Of a stretch of 64,000 nucleotides of DNA, positions 10,179-18,531 are shown piece after piece. Every line of letters starts with the position of its first letter. The stretch's first letter is position 1. The translations under genes and the position numbers were made by a program. This DNA comes from an uncultured Alphaproteobacteria bacterium (GTDB taxonomy: Bacteria; Pseudomonadota; Alphaproteobacteria; UBA9655). Location of the stretch: positions 1 to 64,000 of the forward strand of contig CALBSK010000011.1 in assembly GCA_937967795.1 (NCBI GenBank). The letters run 5' to 3'. The notes beneath the pieces were generated by a model that was given only the letters and a program-made list of their open reading frames with translations, did no database searches and was not told the origin of the DNA.

Positions 10179-10521
10179 TGTCTAAGCTCACCACCGAACA
10201 TTTTTAGGCTCATTAAAATAATGACTGATTTGACCATTTATACATCGTTACTTGATTTGAAAAAAGAACATTCGTAAGTCCTCCCAACTTCACCTTACCC
10301 GCCATCATTCTTTAGAAAAGAATGCCTTAAGATCTAGACATAAGGCAATGCGCCTATCTCCAGGCCCGTATTTTTCCCGGAAGTAATTTTTCCAACAGTG
10401 GTTTCTCCAGCAGGAATCTTCACGAGATTCGGTATGCCAAAAAAAAGGCTAAAAAAAATTAATGGCCCCCTTTTGAAAAAGGTAGAGCCATTAAACGTAA
10501 ACACAAACAATGGAGAATACT
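10179..10521. other. Gap between uvrA and the next gene; possible relic and a minus-facing hairpin
   Basis: No intact gene. On the minus strand, 10345-10437 reads as a protein-like stretch (IPAGETTVGKITSG, then GLEIGALPYV and a stop). It loosely resembles the C-terminal domain of YgfZ/GcvT-type folate-binding proteins. A frameshift past the stop continues with LDLKAFFSKE. A hairpin at about 10461-10492 (AATGGC with GCCATT), followed on the minus strand by eight Ts, looks like a minus-strand terminator. The relic reading is tentative. Confidence 0.35.
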
Positions 10522-11604
10522 ATGATTACGAACAATATTCAAATATTAAAAAGATCTACATATATTTTTTTATCTTGCACTTCACTTATTCTTTCGTCAA
10601 GTGAACAAGGAAAAGGAGAGGTTCTTCCAGATGACATGAAAGAAGTTATCAAGAGCGCCAACTCCTTGAAGGCAAAAAAGGTTCGCTCTGCAGATTACAA
10701 GGTCATTAATGAGTCTGACAGTAAGGCGGATAAGAAGAAGAAAAAACAGCAAATTGTAAAGACGTCATATGAGGATATTCATTTTATGAGTAAAGTAAAA
10801 AAAACTATCACAGACGTATATAGACAAATTGATAAGGTTGATGCTGAAGAAGCAAGTGACCCCATTGAAAATATAAAAGAATATAAAGAAAGTCAGTCTG
10901 ATACCCATAGGAAAGAAGTTTCCACGGAAGTGTCTCTAAATCCTTCCGTTTCAGCTTCCGCTCAGGCAACTTCGCCACTTGGAGGTGGGGGAGACCTAAA
11001 AGCTGGAATAGATGGGCACATTACCCGAAAAAAAGCACAAGAAGATAAAATAGAAAAGATAACTAATGTGGGAGATACCGATAAATCTACAACCCAACCC
11101 GGTAAAATAAGTACCCAAGTAACCATGAGAAAAAAAGCAATAGGCAAATATCCTGTTATTCAAAGATCTAAATATGAAGGAGATATAAAGATAAAATATA
11201 ACAAACCATGGGAAGAGAAGCGTGTTAGCTATAAAAATATAAGTGATGTGTTAGAGGCGGGATTGTCTTTTTTAAAGTTGAAAAATAAACCCAAAAATAA
11301 TTTTATTATAGATGCGAAGATAGATTATAATAAAAAAATACAAGATTTTTGGGATGATTATAAACAAACTGAAGATTGGCCTGAGAAAGAGGCATATCTC
11401 AAAGATTATGGTAGTGTGCAAAAAGTTGAGAAAAATTATTATCACGTAATTTTAGCGGAAAGGTATTTTCAAGAGCACCTTCAAGATCGGGATTTTTTTA
11501 TTATAGATAGGGAAGACCCAAAGAAAAAGAAGGTATATCACTTTCAAAAAACGTATAGAGAACTAGCTGATGATGACACTGGTAAAATCATACAAGCTAA
11601 GTAA
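10522..11604 (+). CDS. Secreted Lys-rich protein of unknown function
   Basis: Not recognised. The 360 aa product begins with a basic, hydrophobic N terminus (about residues 1-27) that looks like a signal peptide. The body is highly charged, with KKKKKQ and KKKKVYHF tracts, a Ser/Ala/Gly-rich linker (SVSASAQATSPLGGGG) near residues 146-160, and an aromatic/acidic C-terminal third. I chose the ATG at 10522 because GGAG lies six bases upstream; an ATG at 10510 in the same frame has no such site. A near-perfect hairpin terminator follows. Codon use is more AT-rich than in the core genes. Position beside the LuxR-like array fits an accessory secreted or effector-type protein, but this is inference. 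Confidence 0.6.
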   Translation: MITNNIQILKRSTYIFLSCTSLILSSSEQGKGEVLPDDMKEVIKSANSLKAKKVRSADYKVINESDSKADKKKKKQQIVKTSYEDIHFMSKVKKTITDVYRQIDKVDAEEASDPIENIKEYKESQSDTHRKEVSTEVSLNPSVSASAQATSPLGGGGDLKAGIDGHITRKKAQEDKIEKITNVGDTDKSTTQPGKISTQVTMRKKAIGKYPVIQRSKYEGDIKIKYNKPWEEKRVSYKNISDVLEAGLSFLKLKNKPKNNFIIDAKIDYNKKIQDFWDDYKQTEDWPEKEAYLKDYGSVQKVEKNYYHVILAERYFQEHLQDRDFFIIDREDPKKKKVYHFQKTYRELADDDTGKIIQAK

Positions 11605-11977
11605 CATTGGTATCTAAACATAAATAAGCCATAAATTTCGTATATTTCATCTTAGAATTCTGAGATGAAATATACGTTTTTTTGAATAAGTCTATTCAAA
11701 ACATCGTTCCACACTCCTGATACCAAAGAAGAGTTGATTTTGATACAGCTTTTAAACGAGGGAAAAAACTCTATAAAATACAAGAAGCTGTTTCTAAAAA
11801 TAAGAGCCACTAAATTTCCTAAAAACACAATGATCTAAAGGTGTTGGTCTATTAAAGTAATTAGAAATTATTCTTCTTGGCCGCCGGAATTATCCCGGTA
11901 TTGTCCTACTTAATTTGATGTGCTTAACTTAAATGTTTTTAAGAAATTATTAGATAATATAAAAAGGCAAAAAAATT
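11605..11977. other. Gap with terminator and possible decayed sequence
   Basis: After the hairpin at 11639-11683, no intact gene is seen up to the LuxR-like gene. Short open stretches on both strands (for example AFKRGKKLYKIQEAVSKN on the plus strand around 11748-11801) look protein-like but are broken by stops, so this may be gene debris. The last 50 bases are very AT-rich and contain TAATAT-like -10 elements before the LuxR-type gene. Confidence 0.35.
11639..11683 (+). terminator. Long-stem terminator after the Lys-rich secreted protein gene
   Basis: CGTATATTTCATCT (11639-11652) pairs perfectly with AGATGAAATATACG (11663-11676). The AGAATTCT between them is itself palindromic, so the stem nearly closes, and seven Ts follow at 11677-11683. 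It starts 34 bases after the stop codon. Confidence 0.88.
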
Positions 11978-12829
11978 ATGCGCCGTTTTTTAAACCCCTC
12001 AAATCGGTTAGCGTTAGAGTTTAATGAAAGCGTGAAAAATATAATCGAAAAAATGTGTGAGCCTTTATTTAATAATTTTAGCCTAACTGTTTTTGGATAT
12101 TCTCATTTTCTTAATAATGGCACTTATTTAGATCTCTGCACCCATGCTCAATGGCAGCAACACTATATAGAACAATTTGCAAGCAGTTCCTTTATAACAA
12201 CGTACATCAAACAAGTTTATGAGAGGGACACTCAATATGTCCTATGGAATAATAGTTTAGACGTACCGAGGGAGGAAAAATACGCGCGGTTTATAGAAGA
12301 TAGTTGTAATCATAATATTTGGCATGGCTTTACGATCTATAAAAAACATGAAACCTCTGTAGAGGCGTGGCATTTTGCAACAGTCAAAGAAAATTATGAA
12401 ATCGTCAACTTTTATATTAATAGGTTGGATTTATTGCATCATTTTATTTTGTATTTCAAAGACAAAGCTGGAAAACTTATTGATACCACAGATCCAGATA
12501 AGCTGATTGTCTCAGAAGATCGGTCTTCTTTAAATGGTTCCGACAAGAAACCATGGGTCGAAAAACAAATTGAAAATTTCATGCATCAAACCACAGTTCA
12601 AAGATTTTCTCTAAATACCAATCGGGGTGTCATTATCATTTCTAAACGAGAAGCAGAATGTATGTTTCACTTAAGTGCCAATAAGACCGTAAAAGAAATT
12701 GCGCGATCCATGGAGCTCTCTCCACGAACTGTCGAAAGTTACTTAGATAACGTTAAAAAAAAGTCAAATTGTACAAATAAGTCAGAGCTTGTGAGTTTAT
12801 TTACACAAAATTCTATTCGCTATCTCTAG
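11978..12829 (+). CDS. LuxR-type transcriptional regulator
   Basis: DNA-binding regulator of 283 aa. The C-terminal 60 residues are a LuxR helix-turn-helix: SKREAECMFHLSANKTVKEI, then ARSMELSPRTVESYLDNVKK. The N-terminal 180 or so residues are a sensor-like domain with FLNNGTYLDL, WQQHYIEQ and a WHGFTIY block. These are reminiscent of the autoinducer-binding fold of quorum-sensing LuxR proteins, but I cannot assign a ligand. Two following genes repeat this sensor domain without the helix-turn-helix. No acyl-homoserine-lactone synthase is in the window, so if it senses a signal it is an orphan receptor. AAGG lies 11 bases before the ATG. Confidence 0.8.
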   Translation: MRRFLNPSNRLALEFNESVKNIIEKMCEPLFNNFSLTVFGYSHFLNNGTYLDLCTHAQWQQHYIEQFASSSFITTYIKQVYERDTQYVLWNNSLDVPREEKYARFIEDSCNHNIWHGFTIYKKHETSVEAWHFATVKENYEIVNFYINRLDLLHHFILYFKDKAGKLIDTTDPDKLIVSEDRSSLNGSDKKPWVEKQIENFMHQTTVQRFSLNTNRGVIIISKREAECMFHLSANKTVKEIARSMELSPRTVESYLDNVKKKSNCTNKSELVSLFTQNSIRYL

Positions 12830-12914
12830 GTTGCGCAAAAACTACCGTGATTTTCACGGATTGTTTAAGCTCTTATCAAAACATAAAACATAAGTATCAA
12901 AATGGAAATGGCAC

Positions 12915-13565
12915 ATGAGTAATCATTTAGACCCTACAAATTTGTCAGCTTTACAATTTAATATAGAATCCTTTGCGGCTACAGAGCAAGCTTGTCAACA
13001 TATAATAGATAAACAAATAGGAATCATTTCTTTTGCCTATTGCCGTACATTTAATAATGGGACACGCTTATATCTTTCCAATAATCCTGAGTGGGTTAAG
13101 CATTATATAAGCCATAATTTTCAAGAAGATGTTGCACATCAAGAATCTTATGCCCCCTCAGGCAATCTAAAATATGCGTTGTGGACAGGCTTTAAAGAAG
13201 ACCAAGTCTTTGCCTCACTGCGCGATCATTTTAATTTATGGCATGGTTTTACCATTTATGAGCGGCACCAAGATTATGTCGATCTATTCGACTTTATTTC
13301 ATATAAAGACAATCCTCAAATTATCAATTATTATTTACACAATTTAGATACATTAGATCAGCACGTCCAAGAATTTAAAGAAAAAGCGATCGATCTTATT
13401 GATCCCTCAGATAAAAGAAAATTAATGGTCTTAAAAAATTGGAAATTTTTTGAGGAGATAAAAAGTAATTCTCTTTTAGATCCCGAAAAAGCAAAAAATT
13501 TTTTTAAGGAAATAAAATTCGATAGCGGGAAAAAATTTTTAAAAGGAGAGTTGGCATATGAATAA
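12915..13565 (+). CDS. Sensor-domain paralogue of the LuxR-type regulator, no DNA-binding domain (copy 1)
   Basis: The 216 aa protein is homologous to the N-terminal domain of the preceding regulator. Shared blocks are FNNGTRLYL, W..HYI, LWHGFTIYERH, and DNPQIINYYL..LD followed by FKEKA.DLIDPSDKRKL. It ends in a Lys/Phe-rich tail where the regulator has its helix-turn-helix. It is closer to the next gene than to the regulator (shared CRTFNNGTRLYL and LWTGFKED). The gap from the regulator is 85 bases. The end of its reading frame carries the AAAGGAG ribosome binding site of the next gene. Function unknown; a ligand-binding or heterodimerising partner of the regulator is an inference. Confidence 0.7.
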   Translation: MSNHLDPTNLSALQFNIESFAATEQACQHIIDKQIGIISFAYCRTFNNGTRLYLSNNPEWVKHYISHNFQEDVAHQESYAPSGNLKYALWTGFKEDQVFASLRDHFNLWHGFTIYERHQDYVDLFDFISYKDNPQIINYYLHNLDTLDQHVQEFKEKAIDLIDPSDKRKLMVLKNWKFFEEIKSNSLLDPEKAKNFFKEIKFDSGKKFLKGELAYE

Positions 13566-14169
13566 TTACGTAGAGTCCACGAATCTTTCCGCTGTGCAAT
13601 TTAGTCTGGAATCTGCCAAGACTATGGAGGACGCCTGCTCACACATAATAGATAACGACGTAGGCATTATTAACTTTACCTACTGTCGAACTTTTAATAA
13701 CGGAACGCGTTTATATCTTTGTGACCATTCTGAATGGATCAAGCATTACATAAATAATAGCTTGCATGAGGACATTGCTCATTGTGAATTTTATACCCCT
13801 GGGAATGATTTGAAGTATACCTTATGGACGGGGTTTAAAGAGGACAAGGTATTTTCTGCGGGGCGTGACTTTTGCAATTGGTGGTATGATTTAATTATCT
13901 ATGAAAGAAATCAGAACTACATTGATTATTTTAATTTTATCTCACATACAGACAATCCTCAAATAATTAACTATTATTTAAATAACCTAGATAAACTCAA
14001 GCAAAAAGTGCAGATTTTTAAAGAAAAAGCGAGTGACCTTATTGATCCCACAGATAAAAGAAAATTAATAGTTTCAAAGCATTGGAAGTCTTTTGATAAA
14101 TTGCCCAAAAATCCCCTTTTTGATCCTCACAAGACAGCAGATTTCATCAATAAAACGAAAATATTATAA
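13558..14169 (+). CDS. Sensor-domain paralogue of the LuxR-type regulator, no DNA-binding domain (copy 2)
   Basis: The 203 aa second sensor-only paralogue overlaps copy 1 by eight bases. It carries CRTFNNGTRLYL, LWTGFKEDKVF, DNPQIINYYLNNLDKL and FKEKASDLIDPTDKRKL. The block that reads WHGFTIYERH in copy 1 is WYDLIIYERN here, so the most conserved Gly-Phe-Thr of the putative binding pocket is lost. This may indicate relaxed or changed ligand contact. No helix-turn-helix follows. The tight overlap and in-gene ribosome binding site suggest it is made together with copy 1. Product role unknown. Confidence 0.7.
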   Translation: MNNYVESTNLSAVQFSLESAKTMEDACSHIIDNDVGIINFTYCRTFNNGTRLYLCDHSEWIKHYINNSLHEDIAHCEFYTPGNDLKYTLWTGFKEDKVFSAGRDFCNWWYDLIIYERNQNYIDYFNFISHTDNPQIINYYLNNLDKLKQKVQIFKEKASDLIDPTDKRKLIVSKHWKSFDKLPKNPLFDPHKTADFINKTKIL

Positions 14170-14247
14170 GAGATTTTAGGAGTTGGCTCGCAATACTGGA
14201 CCTATTCAGAAGGTTGTCTCTCATTTCTGAACATCCCATGTGCTTCA

Positions 14248-15348
14248 TTACACATTAAATCGAAAATGAAAAACGTCTCCGTCGTGAACACCATACTCTT
14301 TTCCCTCAAGGCGAAGTTTGCCAGCAGCCTTAGCTCCTTGTTCCCCTTTAAAAGAGATATAGTCCTCGTATGAAATGGTTTCTGCACATATAAACCCTCG
14401 CTCAAAATCGCTATGGATTTCCCCTGCGGCTTGAGGAGCTTTAGCTCCTTTCTCAACAGTCCATGCACGCGCCTCCTTAGGGCCGATCGTAAAAAAAGTA
14501 ATCAAATTTAAAAGAGCATACCCTTCTCGAATAACACGTGTAAGACCTGTTTCATTTAATCCAAGGCTCTTCAGAAATCCCATTTTTTCTTCTTCTGAAT
14601 CAAGAGAAGCTACCTCCGCCTCAATAGCAGCAGAAATAATGGCAACACGACTTTTCTCTTTCTCAGCTCTTTCCTTAACGAGCTGCGTAAAGCGATTACC
14701 CGTTGCTGCTTCCTCTTCTGCCACGTTACACACATACAAAATGGGCTTTGTCGTAATCAACTGCAAACGCTGCAACTCCTGTCTCTCCTCAGGAGAACAT
14801 TCAACAAATCTGGCAGGTTTCCCTTGTTTGAGAAGCTCAAGCGCTTTTTCCATTAAGGGATACTGAATCAAAGCTTGAAGATCTTTTACCCGGCGTTTTT
14901 TCTCAAGAGCTGGAAGACGTTTTTCGAGGCTTTCCATATCAGCAAGCATGAGCTCTGTTTCAATAATATCAATATCTCGTAAAGGGTCAATCTCTCCTTC
15001 CACATGGGTAATATCCGAATTCTCAAAACACCTCACCACATGAACAATCGCATCCACTTCCCGAATATGCCCTAAGAACTGATTTCCAAGGCCCTCGCCC
15101 TTACTTGCACCGCGCACAAGCCCAGCAATGTCCACAAATTCGAGTTGTGTTGGAATAATTTTGGCAGAACCCGCAAGACACGCGAGCTCATCAAGTCTTT
15201 GATCAGGAACTCCTACCCTCCCCACATTAGGCTCAATCGTACAGAAAGGATAGTTAGCCGCTTCTGCCGCTGCTGTTGCTGTTAGAGCATTAAAGAGAGT
15301 TGATTTACCCACATTGGGAAGACCAACAATACCACATTTAAATCCCAT
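14248..15348 (-). CDS. ychF: Ribosome-associated GTPase/ATPase YchF (OLA1 family)
   Basis: Obg-related P-loop protein that binds ribosomes and hydrolyses ATP or GTP. Walker A is GLPNVGKSTLFNAL, the G3 region is DIAGLVRGASKGEGLGNQFL, and the C-terminal TGS-like domain carries TFFTIGPKEARAWTV and the late HSDFERGFICAE block. Length 366 aa is standard. Its start lies within the last 11 bases of pth. It is the last gene of prs-rplY-pth-ychF, an order conserved in many proteobacteria. Confidence 0.95.
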   Translation of the reverse strand: MGFKCGIVGLPNVGKSTLFNALTATAAAEAANYPFCTIEPNVGRVGVPDQRLDELACLAGSAKIIPTQLEFVDIAGLVRGASKGEGLGNQFLGHIREVDAIVHVVRCFENSDITHVEGEIDPLRDIDIIETELMLADMESLEKRLPALEKKRRVKDLQALIQYPLMEKALELLKQGKPARFVECSPEERQELQRLQLITTKPILYVCNVAEEEAATGNRFTQLVKERAEKEKSRVAIISAAIEAEVASLDSEEEKMGFLKSLGLNETGLTRVIREGYALLNLITFFTIGPKEARAWTVEKGAKAPQAAGEIHSDFERGFICAETISYEDYISFKGEQGAKAAGKLRLEGKEYGVHDGDVFHFRFNV

Positions 15349-15940
15349 GAAGGGGCTCCATTTTAGGTTGAAGGGGAGGAAGCGCCTGCATTATTTTTGC
15401 CGCATAATCTTCCGGAGAAGAGGTCAGTAAAAGGTGGACTTCATCGGCTAAGAGAGAAAGAAGAGGATCTAGCCAAATGTGTTCCTCCTTTGAAAAATTT
15501 GAAAGAACATAAGAGGTCACCGCTTCTTTGTGAAAGGGGCGGCCAATCCCAATACGCACCCGCCAATAAGAGGGACCCAGATGAGCATCTAAATCCTTAA
15601 GCCCATTATGTCCTCCATGCCCTCCTCCCTGTTTCACCCGTACTTTTCCAGGCACTAAATCAAGATCATCGTGGAAAACAATGATGTGATCAGAAGGAAT
15701 CTTAAAAAACCGTGAAACTTCCGCAGCGGGCTTTCCTGATCGATTCATGTAAGCTAGGGGCTTGAAAAGGCACACTTTTTGGTGATCTATCGACCCTTCC
15801 GTCAGAAACCCTGAAAATTTGGATTTGTCCGGGGGAAACCCATAACTTTTGAGGATTTCATCGATACACATAAACCCCATATTATGGCGGTTCTTTGCAT
15901 ATTCATACCCGGGGTTTCCGAGCCCCACCAAAAGATACAT
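15338..15940 (-). CDS. pth: Peptidyl-tRNA hydrolase
   Basis: Recycles peptidyl-tRNA released from stalled ribosomes. Visible signatures are GLGNPGYEYAKNRHNMGF, with the catalytic His in RHNMGF, VFHDDLDLVPGKVRVKQGGG, and GHNGLKDL. Length 200 aa is typical. It lies 21 bases after rplY and overlaps ychF by 11 bases on the minus strand, so it is part of one transcription unit. Confidence 0.95.
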   Translation of the reverse strand: MYLLVGLGNPGYEYAKNRHNMGFMCIDEILKSYGFPPDKSKFSGFLTEGSIDHQKVCLFKPLAYMNRSGKPAAEVSRFFKIPSDHIIVFHDDLDLVPGKVRVKQGGGHGGHNGLKDLDAHLGPSYWRVRIGIGRPFHKEAVTSYVLSNFSKEEHIWLDPLLSLLADEVHLLLTSSPEDYAAKIMQALPPLQPKMEPLHGI

Positions 15941-15961
15941 GTTTTAGTCAAAAAAGAAGAC

Positions 15962-16600
15962 TTACGCCCCTTCTCCTCCTGATTCAGCCACATTTTCTTG
16001 AGAGGGTTCTTCCTCAGTTCCTGCTTTTTTCATGACCGTAGGGGCCACGATATTAGCAATATCACTATCTCGGTCTGGATGAGCCGCCAGTACCCCTTCA
16101 GGGAATTTTAAATCCTTAAGATGGATGGTATCCTGTATTTCAAGACCAGTAAGGTCTATCTCAATACTGGAAGGAATATGGTCAATATCAGCAACAACTT
16201 CCAGGTTGTGGACAAGGATATTCAAAACACCCCCTCGCTTAAGGCCAGGAGATCCTCCTTCATTTATAAAATGTAAAGGAACTGCCACTGTAATTTGGCT
16301 TTCCTTTGAAACGCGAAGAAAATCAACATGCAAAGGACGATCAGTTACAGGATGAAATTGTACCGCACGCGCCAGGGCTTTTTCTTTCTTTCCCCCAAAG
16401 GGAAGCTCAAACACCTTTGATAAAAACCCCGTCTGATGAATTTCCTTATTCAATTGAACGGAGTCCAAAGAAAAATGAACGGGGGCATCTTTTCCTCCGT
16501 ATAAAACAGCAGGGATACGATTGCTTCGACGCAAAGCATGAGAAGCTCCTTTGCCCGTTTGTTCTCGGAGCTGAATATCAAGTTGCGATGCTTTTGTCAT
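15962..16600 (-). CDS. rplY: 50S ribosomal protein L25, CTC (long) form
   Basis: 5S rRNA-binding ribosomal protein. The N-terminal L25 domain (residues 1-95, with REQTGKGASHALRRSNRIPAV) is followed by the beta-rich CTC domain (about 100-190), giving 212 aa rather than the 94 aa of the E. coli short form. The acidic, Glu-rich tail is usual for this form. A good ribosome binding site (AAAGGAG) precedes the ATG. It follows prs by 40 bases. Confidence 0.93.
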   Translation of the reverse strand: MTKASQLDIQLREQTGKGASHALRRSNRIPAVLYGGKDAPVHFSLDSVQLNKEIHQTGFLSKVFELPFGGKKEKALARAVQFHPVTDRPLHVDFLRVSKESQITVAVPLHFINEGGSPGLKRGGVLNILVHNLEVVADIDHIPSSIEIDLTGLEIQDTIHLKDLKFPEGVLAAHPDRDSDIANIVAPTVMKKAGTEEEPSQENVAESGGEGA

Positions 16601-16640
16601 AAGTATAACTCCTTTAAACGTCAGATAGCGTAGTCATACA

Positions 16641-17585
16641 CTAATCAAATAAAATTGAAACAGATTTTTCATGATTAATACGATCAATTGCTTCTCCAAA
16701 CAAGGGTGCAAGGGGAATTTGACGGACTTTTGCGCATTTTTTAACTTCATCCGTGGCTAAGATGCTATCTGTAATCACAATTTCTTTAAGATCTGAGTCT
16801 TCAATTCTCTCAAGGGATGAAGGAGAAAAAACACCGTGCGTGACATAAGCCCGCACAGAAGCCGCTCCCCTTTCCATGAGGGCATAGGCTGCATTACAAA
16901 TTGTTCCTGCTGAATCCACAATATCATCCGTGATCAAACAATGGAGCCCTTTAACTTCTCCAATGACGTTCATTACTTCTGAAATACCTTGTTTTTCACG
17001 TCTTTTGTCAATCACGGCAAGACCACAACTCAGTCTTTTCGCAAGCCCGCGCGCCCTTACAACGCCTCCGACGTCAGGAGAAACAACCAACAACCCTTCC
17101 TTAGGAAATTGTTCTTGAATATCCTTTTGAAAAAGCGGGGTGGCAAAAAGATTATCCACAGGAATATTAAAAAATCCTTGAATTTGTCCAGCGTGTAAAT
17201 CCAATGTTAAAATTCGATCAGCTCCCGCTGTTGTGAGGATATCCGCCACAAGCTTGGCTGTAATAGGCGTTCGTGGGCCCGATTTGCGATCCTGTCGCGC
17301 ATAACCAAAATAAGGAATACACGCCGTAATGCGGTGAGCAGACCCGCGTTTCAAAGCATCAATGGTAATTAAAAGCTCCATCAAATGGTCATTTGCAGGC
17401 TTGCTTGTGGATTGAATGACGAAAACATCCGTACCTCGTATGTTTTCTAAAATTTCCACAAAAATCTCATCATCCGCAAAATGACGAATTGTTGCATCAG
17501 TTAAGGAGATTTTTAAATATTGCGCAATTCCTTCAGCAAGAGGACGGTTGCTATTACATGCAATAAGTTTCATGAAAGTTGCCAA
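16641..17585 (-). CDS. prs: Ribose-phosphate pyrophosphokinase
   Basis: Makes PRPP from ribose 5-phosphate and ATP for nucleotide, His and Trp synthesis. PRPP-binding signature: the [17 protein letters not shown] loop. The [10 protein letters not shown] flexible loop, the catalytic [13 protein letters not shown] block and [13 protein letters not shown] are all present. Length 314 aa is typical. First gene of prs-rplY-pth-ychF on the minus strand. With the two nucleoside hydrolases nearby, PRPP could feed base salvage, though no phosphoribosyltransferase is in the window. Confidence 0.96.
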   Translation of the reverse strand: MATFMKLIACNSNRPLAEGIAQYLKISLTDATIRHFADDEIFVEILENIRGTDVFVIQSTSKPANDHLMELLITIDALKRGSAHRITACIPYFGYARQDRKSGPRTPITAKLVADILTTAGADRILTLDLHAGQIQGFFNIPVDNLFATPLFQKDIQEQFPKEGLLVVSPDVGGVVRARGLAKRLSCGLAVIDKRREKQGISEVMNVIGEVKGLHCLITDDIVDSAGTICNAAYALMERGAASVRAYVTHGVFSPSSLERIEDSDLKEIVITDSILATDEVKKCAKVRQIPLAPLFGEAIDRINHEKSVSILFD

Positions 17586-17804
17586 AAACTATACTTTGCC
17601 GCACCCTATCAAAGTGTAACGCGTGTGTAAATGGGCTTTTGATGAAGAATTCCTGGTCTTTAAGTGAGGAGATTTTGATTTCATCCGGAGGACACTCTAT
17701 GAGGAATGTAAAAAGTTATCGTTCAAAGAACGTGTTTATTCTTGTCATTTCCGGAAGGGAACTGTATTAAAAAATGATGTTGTAAAGAAAAATGGAGGAA
17801 TTTT

Positions 17805-18371
17805 GTGCGAGAAGCATCTTTTTCAAGACGAAAGTTTCTCATTTCAGCTTCCTCATTTATAACTATTACAGCCATACCAAGTTTTGCAACGCCTGTTCTC
17901 TCCCTTGCTCGACCCCACTTTTCTTCTCGTAAGCTTTCTCTTTACAATATCCATTCAAAAGAAGACTTTGAGGGGGTTTACTGGAGAGAAGGTCACTATG
18001 ATGAGGAAGCTCTCCTCCGCCTTGCTCATCTTTTAAGAGATAGACGGAACAATAAGCAATATTTCGTTGATACGCGTCTTTTTGATGTTTTACATCACCT
18101 TCACTCAATCCTCGGCACTCGCGATCCCTTTCATGTGATTTGTGGATACCGTTCTCCCGAAACGAATGCCGCTCTCCATAAAAAAAATAAAGGAGTTGCC
18201 GCCAATAGCCTTCATGTAAAAGGCAAAGCTATTGATATACGTCACGAACACATATCTTTGAAAAATCTCTGCCACTCTGCACGTTCTCTTAAAGCCGGTG
18301 GCGTGGGATATTATCCCAAATCTAATTTTATTCACGTGGATATCCGTCCCAAACCTATCTTTTGGACTTAA
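17805..18371 (+). CDS. YcbK/DUF882-family M15-like peptidoglycan-associated protein, Tat-type signal
   Basis: The 188 aa protein starts with a twin-arginine-like leader (FSRRKFLISASSF), suggesting Tat export. The rest matches the DUF882/YcbK group, related to M15 D,D-carboxypeptidases: ICGYRSPETNAAL, the SLHVKGKAIDIR motif (His and Asp metal ligands) and a late NFIHVDIRP (last His ligand). A periplasmic cell-wall role is inferred from the fold. The start is GTG at 17805, with GGAGG eight bases before it. It stands alone, divergent from prs. Confidence 0.82.
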   Translation: MREASFSRRKFLISASSFITITAIPSFATPVLSLARPHFSSRKLSLYNIHSKEDFEGVYWREGHYDEEALLRLAHLLRDRRNNKQYFVDTRLFDVLHHLHSILGTRDPFHVICGYRSPETNAALHKKNKGVAANSLHVKGKAIDIRHEHISLKNLCHSARSLKAGGVGYYPKSNFIHVDIRPKPIFWT

Positions 18372-18531
18372 AGAAAGAAATCATAATCTGTGAAATAAAA
18401 ATATATTTTTTTATCAAAAAAATTGAATTTAAAATAACATGTGATAAGATCCTCTCTGTGATCGGTGGGTATAGTTCAATCTTTCCCCCCTTCTTAACTA
18501 TAAAATTGATTAGAAAACAGAGGAGTAAGTA

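Noticed and set aside
11978..14169. A complete quorum-sensing locus
   Set aside because: No LuxI-type synthase or other signal-making gene nearby; the sensor domain is only reminiscent of the autoinducer-binding fold.
17586..17804. Short open frame (about 63 codons) between prs and the Tat-type gene
   Set aside because: No ribosome binding site, no hydrophobic or family pattern; treated as untranslated spacer.
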